From assembly GCA_947589325.1 (NCBI GenBank), contig CANQAM010000002.1, positions 1-39,414 of the forward strand: 39,414 bases of DNA, in the 5' to 3' direction. The notes beneath the pieces were generated by a model. That model saw only the letters and a list, made by a program, of their open reading frames with translations, did no database searches and had not been told where the DNA came from. Below are positions 8,518-16,530 of the stretch, piece by piece; the stretch's first letter is position 1; every line of letters begins with the position of its first letter. Source of the stretch: an uncultured Bacteroidales bacterium (GTDB lineage: Bacteria; Bacteroidota; Bacteroidia; Bacteroidales; UBA11471). Both the position numbers and the translations under genes were made by a program.

Positions 8518-10293
8518 ATGAAAAAATATCTTCTTTCATTTTTAGGCGGATTGCTCTTGACGGCAAGCAGTTGCGGAGACGGATTGTTTGAGGAAATCCC
8601 CAACAACAAATTGGCGGGAACTTCCATTTGGAACGACCCGCTGCTGCTCGACGAATATGTGCTGCCGTGGTATCGCGATATGGATAACGGTTTCTCTACC
8701 TACGTTACGACCATTATGAAAGGTCTCGGTCGGGAATACGAACCGTGGTATGCCGACCAGATGACTGTAAGCCGCGCCGATTGGTACAATGGCGATTACG
8801 GCAATATACTTCGCAGCAGCCAGCAGGACCTCACCACGCGCGGACGCACGAAATGGAGCACCTTTTATATCCAGATACGCTCTATCAACGTCTTGTTGCA
8901 GAATGCCGACAAAATACCCGACGGCGACCACAAGACCCGCGTTTTGGGCGAAGCCCATTTCTTCAGGGCATATTATTACTACCTGCTGCTGCGTATGTAC
9001 GGTGCGCCGATTCTCCTTACCGAGCCTTACGACCCGTTGAAAGACACGCGGAAACTTACCCGTGCCACCTATGAAGAGACGTTCGATTTCATTATTTCCG
9101 AAGCCGACGAGGCCGTGAAGCTGCTCCCTTCCCCCTTGTCGGGCGAAGCCGGCAGGGCCAACAAAGGCGTCGCTTTCATGCTGAAAGCCAAAGCCTGCTT
9201 TTGGGCTTCCGGTGTGAAATTCCAAAATCGCGAAGAATCTTATTTGGGCTTTCCCGACGACCGTACCGACGAAATGTACACGCGGGCGGCTGCTGCCTAT
9301 GACTCGCTGATGAATCTCCATGCCTATTCGCTCGTGCCTATCTCGGCGACCACGCGCGACGGCATCGCCGAAGAGTACCATGCAATATTTTTGACGAAAA
9401 ACAGCAGCGAATCGATATGGGAAGTGCAGCATTCCGACGACGGCAATTACGCTACCGGCTTCGGACACAAACTCGACCGTGAAACGGCGCCGCCCTCTTG
9501 TTACGGCACTTTTGCCGCTTACGTTCCCACGCAGAATCATGTCGATGAATACCGCACCGTCAGCGGACAGCCGATAGCGACGGCATCGGATTACGACGAA
9601 AACAATCCCTACGAAAACAGGGATTACCGTTTCTATGCCAATATCCTGTACAACGGCGCGACTTTCAAAAGCAATACGCTCGAAATATTCTATCGTTACA
9701 AAACGGCTTCCGACAGGGAATACACGCGGGGAAAAGACCTTGAAAAGTACGGCTCGTCGGAACAGGCCACCTATACCCGCACCGGATATTACCTGCGCAA
9801 ATTCGTCGATGAGTCGCAGCAAATCAACAACGACGACACATACGCCAGCAGCCAGCATTGCATTATCTGGCGGTATGCCGAAGTGCTGCTCGACTATGCC
9901 GAAATCGATTTCAAGCAGGGGCGTCCCGACGAGGCTATGGAAAAACTCAACCAGATACGCCGGCGGGTGCACATGCCGGAATACACCTCGATTACGTGGG
10001 ACGATATCGTCAATGAACGGCGGGTGGAATTGGCTTTTGAAAAAACGACCTATTGGGATTTGCTGCGGTGGGGTATTGCCGTCGAAAAGATGAGCGGCAG
10101 CACCAATCCCCTGTACGGCATCAATGTATATATTTACGATGACGGTACGCCTACCCGTTATCGCCGCAAAACGGTGAACGGGACAGACAATACGACTCGT
10201 TATTTCCGGGAGATGCAGTATTATTGGCCTGTTCCGTGGGACGAAATACGCCGGCACGGCATTCCGCAAAATCCCGATTGGATAGAGATGTAG
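8518..10293 (+). CDS. SusD/RagB-family surface lipoprotein (ligand-binding lid)
   Basis: A 591-residue lipoprotein; the lipobox is TASSC with Cys19. Family landmarks are GEAHFFRAYYYYLLLRMYGA (TPR-like helices, about residue 142), EVLLDYAEIDFKQGRPDEAM and the C-terminal VNERRVELAFEKTTYWDLLR. SusD proteins sit on the outer face of the outer membrane as a hinged lid on SusC. The gene follows susC after 16 bases, and the two products are expected to form one complex. No glycan-specific motif is visible; the ligand is inferred as peptide from the flanking proteases. Confidence 0.95.
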   Translation: MKKYLLSFLGGLLLTASSCGDGLFEEIPNNKLAGTSIWNDPLLLDEYVLPWYRDMDNGFSTYVTTIMKGLGREYEPWYADQMTVSRADWYNGDYGNILRSSQQDLTTRGRTKWSTFYIQIRSINVLLQNADKIPDGDHKTRVLGEAHFFRAYYYYLLLRMYGAPILLTEPYDPLKDTRKLTRATYEETFDFIISEADEAVKLLPSPLSGEAGRANKGVAFMLKAKACFWASGVKFQNREESYLGFPDDRTDEMYTRAAAAYDSLMNLHAYSLVPISATTRDGIAEEYHAIFLTKNSSESIWEVQHSDDGNYATGFGHKLDRETAPPSCYGTFAAYVPTQNHVDEYRTVSGQPIATASDYDENNPYENRDYRFYANILYNGATFKSNTLEIFYRYKTASDREYTRGKDLEKYGSSEQATYTRTGYYLRKFVDESQQINNDDTYASSQHCIIWRYAEVLLDYAEIDFKQGRPDEAMEKLNQIRRRVHMPEYTSITWDDIVNERRVELAFEKTTYWDLLRWGIAVEKMSGSTNPLYGINVYIYDDGTPTRYRRKTVNGTDNTTRYFREMQYYWPVPWDEIRRHGIPQNPDWIEM

Positions 10294-10322
10294 CAACAAA
10301 TGTCTAATAAAAAATAATGCTT

Positions 10323-11264
10323 ATGAAAAAAACGATTACACTTGTATCCCTCTTGTTCGGCTGTTTCATGGCAGCGCAGGCGCAGGACAATTTATTTTCC
10401 GCAGACGACCTCGACAGCAACGGCTGGCTGTGGTTCGACACGCAGGAAAAAATCGATAAATATGTCGGCGATGCCGGCAGCGACAAACCGATAAAAAGTA
10501 TTCCGACACTTTATCAGGAGGAAGTGGAACCTGATGTTTTTGAGTCGTTATCCAATCGTCTATCGCCCGATGAGGCAGGTGCAGGCACTGACGGCTTTCT
10601 GCCCGATATCGATGAAAACGGCGTACAGGTGGGTGCAGATGCAAAACACGGGGCAATCATACTTGCTCCCTCTACAAGTATGATGGATAACTCGAATGGA
10701 GGTGGAATATTGCTGTATCTTCCCTCGTGTAAATATTTTTCGCTCTACCTTTCGTCGGAAGGAGCTATTGCTCCTTTGTTAAAAGGAGGAGAGGGTACGA
10801 TGGAGACTTTGGATTGTGCGACGATAAAAGGATATGGAACTATGCAGTGGAGCCTCTTAAAACCTTTTCATGATGCCGGACAATGCGAATGGGAAATACA
10901 GGATTTGACAAATGCTAATACAGGTCTCACACTCAACCATGAAACGCCGGTTACGGCATATATTATCAACGGTTGTGGCTCGAAAGCCGAAATGTACATA
11001 CACGGCATGAAAATCCTCGTATATGGCGAAGGTGCAGGCATCTCGGCGACGGCTGCCGATGACAACAGCATCAACATCGCGCAGACAGGTCGCTATATAT
11101 CGTTGTCGCGCCCTGCCGATGTAACGGTTTACAACACGTGCGGCGCCGAAGTCATGTCGCTCAGAGCCGAAGCGTTCGATGCCGGACAGCTGCGTGCGGG
11201 AGTGTATATCATACAAGCCCGCGACAACGGTGCGACGACGACCCGCCGCATTTTGCTCCTCTGA
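10323..11264 (+). CDS. Secreted protein of unknown function with a T9SS-type C-terminal domain
   Basis: A 313-residue protein. I start it at the ATG at 10323 (MKKTITLVSLLFGCFMAAQA, a clear signal peptide) instead of the in-frame ATG at 10317. The middle (about 25-235) is a beta-rich module that I do not recognise; it carries YLPSCKYFSLYLSSEG and a late MYIHGMKILVYGEG, a layout seen in jelly-roll binding domains. The last 70 residues (ADVTVYNTCGAEVMSLRAEA, then LRAGVYIIQARDN and TRRILLL) look like a T9SS sorting domain. It lies 29 bases after susD in the place where SusE/SusF-like accessory binding proteins usually sit, so it may be a secreted ligand-binding partner. That role is inference. 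Confidence 0.7.
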   Translation: MKKTITLVSLLFGCFMAAQAQDNLFSADDLDSNGWLWFDTQEKIDKYVGDAGSDKPIKSIPTLYQEEVEPDVFESLSNRLSPDEAGAGTDGFLPDIDENGVQVGADAKHGAIILAPSTSMMDNSNGGGILLYLPSCKYFSLYLSSEGAIAPLLKGGEGTMETLDCATIKGYGTMQWSLLKPFHDAGQCEWEIQDLTNANTGLTLNHETPVTAYIINGCGSKAEMYIHGMKILVYGEGAGISATAADDNSINIAQTGRYISLSRPADVTVYNTCGAEVMSLRAEAFDAGQLRAGVYIIQARDNGATTTRRILLL

Positions 11265-11279
11265 TACTGTTAATTGATT

Positions 11280-11314
11280 CCGTATACAAAGGCACAATGT
11301 GTCTTTGCATACGG
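11280..11314. repeat. Long imperfect inverted repeat between two genes of the protease operon
   Basis: CCGTATACAAAGGCACA (11280-11296) and TGTGTCTTTGCATACGG (11298-11314) pair over 17 positions with one A-C mismatch and one G-U pair. No T tract follows on either strand, so it does not look like a terminator. It could be an mRNA stability or processing element that sets the level of the downstream M6 protease, or a symmetric protein-binding site. Confidence 0.6.
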
Positions 11315-11340
11315 AAAATCCGATAACCGGAATCTTGAAT

Positions 11341-13860
11341 ATGAAAAAACTTCTTTGGCTTTTATTGCTTGCAACGGCAGCATCGTCGCTGCCGGCTGCT
11401 GAAAAAAATACCGGACGTCTTGGCAATTTGGTCGTGTTCCTGCGTTTCTCCGATGAAACTGAAACCATTTTCGAGAGGCCATACGGCTATTACGAAACGA
11501 TGTTCAACGATTCGTCCGAAAATGCCAATTCGGTGTACAACTATTTCAAAGAAGCCTCTTACGGGCAGCTTTTTTGGGTGAGCGTTTTTTATCCGGCTTC
11601 GGAGACCGACGGGACTATCGTTTCGTATCGGGCGCAACACCCGCGCGGGTATTATCAGAAATACAGCAGCATCAATCCCGACGGATATGAGGACGATGCC
11701 GTGGGGGCGAATAAATTGTCGAGGGAACAGTCCCTTGTCAAGGAGTTGGCGGATTATCTCGATACGGTGGTTCCCGCCGATGCCCTTATCGATGCCGACG
11801 GAAACGGCGTTGTCGATAACGTTTGCATCATCGTGAGCGGTCGCTCGGAAATCGGCGGCTCGCATTTGTTGTGGCCGCATCGCTCTACGCTTTACATGAA
11901 AGAAGGTTTCGTCGCCGGCAAGCGGGTGGGGGAATACATCATGCTTTTCGACGATGCAAACGGTTTCGGGAGCGGAATTACGCCGCTTTCTATCAATACC
12001 GGCGTGTTGTGCCATGAAATGTCGCATACGTTAGGCACCTACGACCTTTACCACGGCGGCGTGCGCACCGACCTCAATCCCGTAGGCGTGTGGGATTTGA
12101 TGTCCGACAACCTGACGGCTCCGCAAAGCATGAGCGCCTATACCAAGTACAAGTATTGCAAGTGGATTGACGAGATACCCGAAATATCTGCTCCGGGCAC
12201 ATATACGCTCAATCCGTTGAACGGAAAAAGCCGTGAGAACATTGCCTATAAAATAAAACCGAGAGGCTCCGACCAGTATTTCGTGGTGGAATACAGGCGG
12301 AAAACGGGCGTGGACGCCGGACTGCCGGAGTCGGGGTTGCTGGTCTATCGGGTAGACCCCCGTTATACCGGAAACAATGCTTACGACGGCACGAGCAAGT
12401 TCGATGAACTGTATCTCTTCCGTCCGGGCGGAACACCTACCGCCGACGGCCATATCGACCGGGCGGCGTTCAGCCGCGAAAGCGGACGAACGGCATTCGG
12501 CGGCAATGCCGAATACCGACCTTTCTATACCGACGGAAAGACGGCGCGGTTTGCTATCGGAAACGTTTCCGATTGCGGTGAAACGCTGTCGTTCGACCTG
12601 CTGCCGGTAGCCTCGCTTATCTATCTGACCGCCGACTCTGTCGTGTTGTCGGGAAATGCCGGCAGCTCGACACAGCTCTCCGTCGAAGCCGATACGTCGT
12701 GGCAGATTGTTTCCGTGCCCGACTGGATCGAAGTTTCGCCCCGACAGGGGAGAAGCGGCACGACCCGTCTTACCGTTACGGCGTTAAGCAAAAACGATGC
12801 CTCCTCTTTGCGGAAAGCCCGAATCGTTTTGTCGGCTATCGACGAAGCGGGCGTATCGTCCACCCTTACAGTCGTGCAGACATCGGGCGACATTTTGGCT
12901 CCGACAGGTCTTACCGCCGAAAGTTCCGAAGGAAAAGTCTTTCTTTCGTGGCGCAAACCCGTGTCGGGCGAAGTCGTGCTGGACGAGAATTTTGAAAACG
13001 AAACGACGGCTGCCTCATGGACTATACGCAAAGATTCGGAAAACCGTTACGGGTGGGCACGTACAGCAGCCGATAAATACACCGAAGCCGCAGATGGAGA
13101 GTTCGTCATGAAATTGTCTTCGGATTGGGACGATATGCATCAGGACGAGTGGGTAATCTCCCCCTCCTTTGCACAAGGCGAATTGCTCTCTTTCCATTCG
13201 AAATCCATTGCTCCGCAAAAGAATAACGCCCATAATTTCTATTATGTATTGGCGAGCCGCGACGGCGGAGAAACGTGGGAAATCGCCTATGACCTCAAAA
13301 CCGAAAGCGAGGCGGTAAACCGCTATGAACAGATAGAAATCGACCTTTCGGCATATCGCTCGGACGATATGCGCATCGCCTTCCGTGCTTACGACGACAA
13401 CGACGGGGGGCTGTCTTACTGGTGGATTATCGATAAGATTCTTGTTTATCCGGCAACCGACGATGCGGCGATAGAGGGCTATTTCGTGTATCGCAACGGC
13501 GAGAAGATAGCTACGGTCGCCACACCCGGTTATACCGATGAAAATCCTGTTGCCGATGCCCTGTATCAGGTTTCCGCCTATGGCAGTTTCGGCGAAACGG
13601 CCCTGTCGCAGCCGGCAGGTGTAACCGTTGCCGGAAATTTGGCGGTGGAATTGTCGGGCGAAAGCCGTTACGATGCGGCAGCGCAGCTTCTGGTATTGCC
13701 CGAAGGTGCGGCGGTTACACTCATTGCCGTCGGCGGGCAAGTGCTGCTGTACGAACGGAGCAACACCGGTACGGTAGACCTGCATACGCTGCCTGCGGGA
13801 TATTATATCGCCGATATATCCTCTCACGGAAAGAGAGAGATTGTCCGTATCGTAAAATAA
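11341..13860 (+). CDS. Secreted M6-family (immune-inhibitor-A-like) metalloprotease with BACON, FN3 and choice-of-anchor domains and T9SS tail
   Basis: An 839-residue protein started at the ATG at 11341 (signal peptide MKKLLWLLLLATAASSLPAA); the upstream in-frame start at 11299 lies inside a hairpin and has no signal sequence. The catalytic motif is HEMSHTLGTYDLYH with His225, Glu226 and His229, as in M6 peptidases. A BACON domain follows (about 425-515, SVEADTSWQIVSVPDWIEVS). An FN3 domain (APTGLTAESSEGKVFLSWRK, about 519) is interrupted by a jelly-roll choice-of-anchor module (about 546-705, from LDENFENETTAASW to SYWWIIDKILVYP) and resumes at IEGYFVYRNGEKIA. The last 70 residues end in REIVRIVK, a typical T9SS sorting tail. 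It should cut proteins outside the cell. It is the last gene of the operon, 76 bases after its neighbour. Confidence 0.85.
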   Translation: MKKLLWLLLLATAASSLPAAEKNTGRLGNLVVFLRFSDETETIFERPYGYYETMFNDSSENANSVYNYFKEASYGQLFWVSVFYPASETDGTIVSYRAQHPRGYYQKYSSINPDGYEDDAVGANKLSREQSLVKELADYLDTVVPADALIDADGNGVVDNVCIIVSGRSEIGGSHLLWPHRSTLYMKEGFVAGKRVGEYIMLFDDANGFGSGITPLSINTGVLCHEMSHTLGTYDLYHGGVRTDLNPVGVWDLMSDNLTAPQSMSAYTKYKYCKWIDEIPEISAPGTYTLNPLNGKSRENIAYKIKPRGSDQYFVVEYRRKTGVDAGLPESGLLVYRVDPRYTGNNAYDGTSKFDELYLFRPGGTPTADGHIDRAAFSRESGRTAFGGNAEYRPFYTDGKTARFAIGNVSDCGETLSFDLLPVASLIYLTADSVVLSGNAGSSTQLSVEADTSWQIVSVPDWIEVSPRQGRSGTTRLTVTALSKNDASSLRKARIVLSAIDEAGVSSTLTVVQTSGDILAPTGLTAESSEGKVFLSWRKPVSGEVVLDENFENETTAASWTIRKDSENRYGWARTAADKYTEAADGEFVMKLSSDWDDMHQDEWVISPSFAQGELLSFHSKSIAPQKNNAHNFYYVLASRDGGETWEIAYDLKTESEAVNRYEQIEIDLSAYRSDDMRIAFRAYDDNDGGLSYWWIIDKILVYPATDDAAIEGYFVYRNGEKIATVATPGYTDENPVADALYQVSAYGSFGETALSQPAGVTVAGNLAVELSGESRYDAAAQLLVLPEGAAVTLIAVGGQVLLYERSNTGTVDLHTLPAGYYIADISSHGKREIVRIVK

Positions 13861-13883
13861 ATGAGAGATTTCCTTAAAAGACA

Positions 13884-13911
13884 AAAAGCCCCGCCGACGG
13901 CGGGGCTTTTT
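13884..13911. terminator. Bidirectional terminator shared by the protease operon (+) and tRNA-Leu (-)
   Basis: The arms AAAAGCCCCGCCG (13884-13896) and CGGCGGGGCTTTT (13898-13910) form a perfect hairpin with T on the plus side and T (plus-strand A) on the minus side. It lies 23 bases after the M6 protease stop and directly beyond the tRNA 3' end, so it can serve both converging units. Confidence 0.85.
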
Positions 13912-13912
13912 G

Positions 13913-13994
13913 TGCGGATAATAGGACTCGAACCTACACGACTTTCGTCACCAGATCCTAAGTCTGGCGCGGCTACCAATTACGCCATATCCGC
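13913..13994 (-). tRNA. tRNA-Leu, anticodon UAG
   Basis: The minus strand folds into a class II tRNA of 82 nt. The acceptor stem GCGGATA pairs with TATCCGC, the discriminator is A, and a GGTTCGAGTCC-type T arm is present. The anticodon arm CCAGA-CTTAGGA-TCTGG gives anticodon TAG, which reads CUA and CUG leucine codons. The long variable arm (TGACGAAAGTCGTG) is typical of tRNA-Leu. CCA is not encoded. It has its own promoter (14008-14038) and the terminator at 13884-13911. Confidence 0.95.
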
Positions 13995-14007
13995 ATGAAA
14001 TGTGAGG

Positions 14008-14038
14008 CAAAGGTATAAGAAGTTTGCGAATCTGCCAA
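14008..14038 (-). promoter_or_regulatory. Promoter of tRNA-Leu
   Basis: On the minus strand 14015-14008 reads TACCTTTG, a perfect TAnnTTTG -7 element, placed about 14 bases before the tRNA 5' end. TTG at 14038-14036 (20-base spacer) or TTTG at 14042-14039 could be the -33 element. The tRNA therefore need not depend on readthrough from murF/alr. Confidence 0.7.
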
Positions 14039-14067
14039 CAAAAATGTCAAATTTGCCGCTTCCGGTT

Positions 14068-16530
14068 TTATTCGCGGTAATAGATGCGTTTCACGCGCGA
14101 CGATACGGAAGTGAGTATTTCGTAGGGTATCGTGCCGAGCAATTCGGCGAGCTCCTCCACTGGCAGCTGCTTGCCGAAGAGTTCCACGCTGTCGCCCTCT
14201 TTGCAGTCGATGTCGGTAACGTCGATAAGGGTTACGTCCATGCAGATGTTGCCCACGATAGGGGCGCGTTTCCCGTTCACGACCACACAGCCGTGCCCGT
14301 TGCCCAAGTGTCGGTCGTAGCCGTCGGCATATCCGATAGGAATCGCCGCGATGCGGGAGGGGCGTTTCAGTACGCCGCGCCGGCTGTATCCGACGGTTTC
14401 GCCGGCAGCCAGTTCCCGTATTTGCAGTATGGTCGTTTTCAAGGTGCTGACGCATTGCAGTCCCGTGTTGTCGCCGCAGGGCGACACGCCGTACAATCCG
14501 ATGCCCAACCGCACGGCGTCGTATTGGTAGTCGGTGAAGCGGAGTATGCCTGCCGTGTTGAGGATATGGCGCATGACGGGATATGCCGATGCCTCCTGTA
14601 CGGCGGCGGAGCAGCGGGCGAAGATGTCGAGCTGCCGGCGGGTATAGTCGTCGAAGCAGGCATCGTCGCTTCCGGCGAAATGCGAGAATACCGACCGTGC
14701 CGTCAATTCTTCCTGCGACCGGAGGCAGGCGGCGAGCTGCGGCATATCTTTCTCCTGAAAGCCGAGCCGGTGCATACCCGTGTCGATTTTGATGTGTACG
14801 GGGTAGTGCGATATGCCTTGCCGGCGGGCTTCGGCTGCGAGCGCATCGAACAGCCGGAAGCTATATACCTCCGGTTCGAGGCGGTAGCCGAACAGCGTAC
14901 GGAAACTTGACATTTCGGGATTCATCACGATGATGGGCATCGTGATGCCCTGTTCCCGCAATTCGGCGCCTTCGTCTGCCACCGCCACTGCCAGATAGTC
15001 GCACCCGTGGTCTTGCAGGGTTTTCGCCAGTTCGTAGGAGCCGGCGCCGTAGCCGAAGGCCTTGACCATGCAAATCATGCGGGTTGTCGGTTTCAATTTG
15101 CTTTTGTAGAAATTGTAGTTGTGTACGATGGCGTCGAGATCGACTTCGAGTATCGTTTCGTGGCGTTTCAGTTCCAGCGCTTCCGACAGGAGTTCGAAGC
15201 GGAAACGGCGCGCACCCTTTATCAATACAGATTCTTTGGTGAACGAGCCGATGCGCCCCACACGCAAAAATTCTTCGGTCGTCTCGTAAAACTCTTTTTC
15301 GAGGTCGAAGCAGCCGGCGTGGCTTTTTATTTCCCGACCGATGCCCACCAAGCGTTCCACTCCTTTGTTGCGGAGCAGGGAGGCGACGTGGCGGTAGAGT
15401 TCGCCGGCGGGGACGCCCGATTGCAAGATGTCCGAGAGTATCACCGTGCGTTTCATGGCGTGCGGAGCCGAGCGGCGCGCCTGAAAGTCGAGGGCGATGT
15501 CGAGCGAATTGATGTCAGAGTTGTAGCTGTCGTTTATGAGCAGGCAGCCGTTTATACCCTCTTTCACTTCCATGCGCATGGCGATGGGTTCGAGCCGGTT
15601 CATGCGGGCGGCTATCGTTTCGGGAGCGATGCCGAGCCGAAGCATCACGGCGAGGCAGTGTATGGCGTCCTGTACGGCGCCCTCTTCGGTAAAGGGTATC
15701 GTGAACGAATTTTCCGATTGCAGGTAGCGGTAGGCGATGCGGGTCGATGCGTCGCCGCGCTCCGTTGCCGCGATGTAGAGTTTCGCATTTTTATCGCATC
15801 GCGACCATGTGAAGGCGCGGTCGCTCAATCCGAGTTTTCCCAACGCTTCCGATACGAGTTCGTTTTGTTCGCAGACGATGATTTCCGCCTGCCGGAAAAG
15901 CTGCAATTTTTCTTCGCATTTCTCGCTCAGCAAGGAGAAGCCCTCTTGGTGTGCGCTGCCTATGCAGGTAAGAATGCCGATTGTCGGCAGTACGACGGGT
16001 TGGAGTTTCGCCATTTCGCCTCGCTGCGATATGCCGGCTTCGATGATTGCCAGCTCGGTGCGGTTGCTGATTTCCCATACCGACAGCGGTACGCCTATCT
16101 GCGAATTGTAGCTGCGCGGCGACCGCGTTATTGCGTAGTCGTCGCACAAGAGTTGGTAAAGCCACTCTTTTACAATGGTTTTCCCGTTGCTTCCCGTGAT
16201 GCCTACGACGGGTATGCCGAAGTGCCGGCGGTGTGCTGCCGCCAACGACTGCAAGGCTTTCAGCGTGTCGGGCACGAGCAGGAAGTTGGCATCGCCCATC
16301 GTCCCGTTTTCAGGACGGCGGCTTACGACGAAATGGCGCACCCCCTTGCGGTAGAGGTCGGGAATGTATCGGTGTCCGTCGTTCCGTGCGGTAACCAAGG
16401 CGAAAAAGAGCGTTTCTTCCGGAAACGACAGCGAGCGGCTGTCGGTGAGCAGGCAGGAAATCTCGGCGTCGTGCCACTCCTGTTGTTCCGCCTCGATGAT
16501 GCGGGCGATATCACTTATGAGGTATTTCAT
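14068..16530 (-). CDS. murF: Bifunctional MurF (UDP-MurNAc-tripeptide:D-Ala-D-Ala ligase) / alanine racemase
   Basis: An 820-residue fusion of two cytoplasmic peptidoglycan-precursor enzymes. Residues 1 to about 455 are a Mur ligase: the ATP-binding loop is GSNGKT (113-118), and SYNSDINSLDIALDF lies in the central domain. Residues about 458-820 are a PLP-dependent alanine racemase starting at EVDLDAIVHNYNFY; Lys490 in MVKAFGYG is the expected Schiff-base lysine and Tyr715 in VGYSRRG the expected catalytic base. The second half makes D-alanine; the first half adds D-Ala-D-Ala to the precursor. This fusion is well known in Bacteroidota. The start codon lies 20 bases inside the upstream GSCFA gene, which suggests translational coupling. 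Confidence 0.95.
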   Translation of the reverse strand: MKYLISDIARIIEAEQQEWHDAEISCLLTDSRSLSFPEETLFFALVTARNDGHRYIPDLYRKGVRHFVVSRRPENGTMGDANFLLVPDTLKALQSLAAAHRRHFGIPVVGITGSNGKTIVKEWLYQLLCDDYAITRSPRSYNSQIGVPLSVWEISNRTELAIIEAGISQRGEMAKLQPVVLPTIGILTCIGSAHQEGFSLLSEKCEEKLQLFRQAEIIVCEQNELVSEALGKLGLSDRAFTWSRCDKNAKLYIAATERGDASTRIAYRYLQSENSFTIPFTEEGAVQDAIHCLAVMLRLGIAPETIAARMNRLEPIAMRMEVKEGINGCLLINDSYNSDINSLDIALDFQARRSAPHAMKRTVILSDILQSGVPAGELYRHVASLLRNKGVERLVGIGREIKSHAGCFDLEKEFYETTEEFLRVGRIGSFTKESVLIKGARRFRFELLSEALELKRHETILEVDLDAIVHNYNFYKSKLKPTTRMICMVKAFGYGAGSYELAKTLQDHGCDYLAVAVADEGAELREQGITMPIIVMNPEMSSFRTLFGYRLEPEVYSFRLFDALAAEARRQGISHYPVHIKIDTGMHRLGFQEKDMPQLAACLRSQEELTARSVFSHFAGSDDACFDDYTRRQLDIFARCSAAVQEASAYPVMRHILNTAGILRFTDYQYDAVRLGIGLYGVSPCGDNTGLQCVSTLKTTILQIRELAAGETVGYSRRGVLKRPSRIAAIPIGYADGYDRHLGNGHGCVVVNGKRAPIVGNICMDVTLIDVTDIDCKEGDSVELFGKQLPVEELAELLGTIPYEILTSVSSRVKRIYYRE

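Noticed and set aside
6732-8627. Long antisense frames opposite susC and susD (6732-8627, 8542-10299)
   Set aside because: Both lie wholly over well-supported SusC/SusD genes and show no recognisable protein features.
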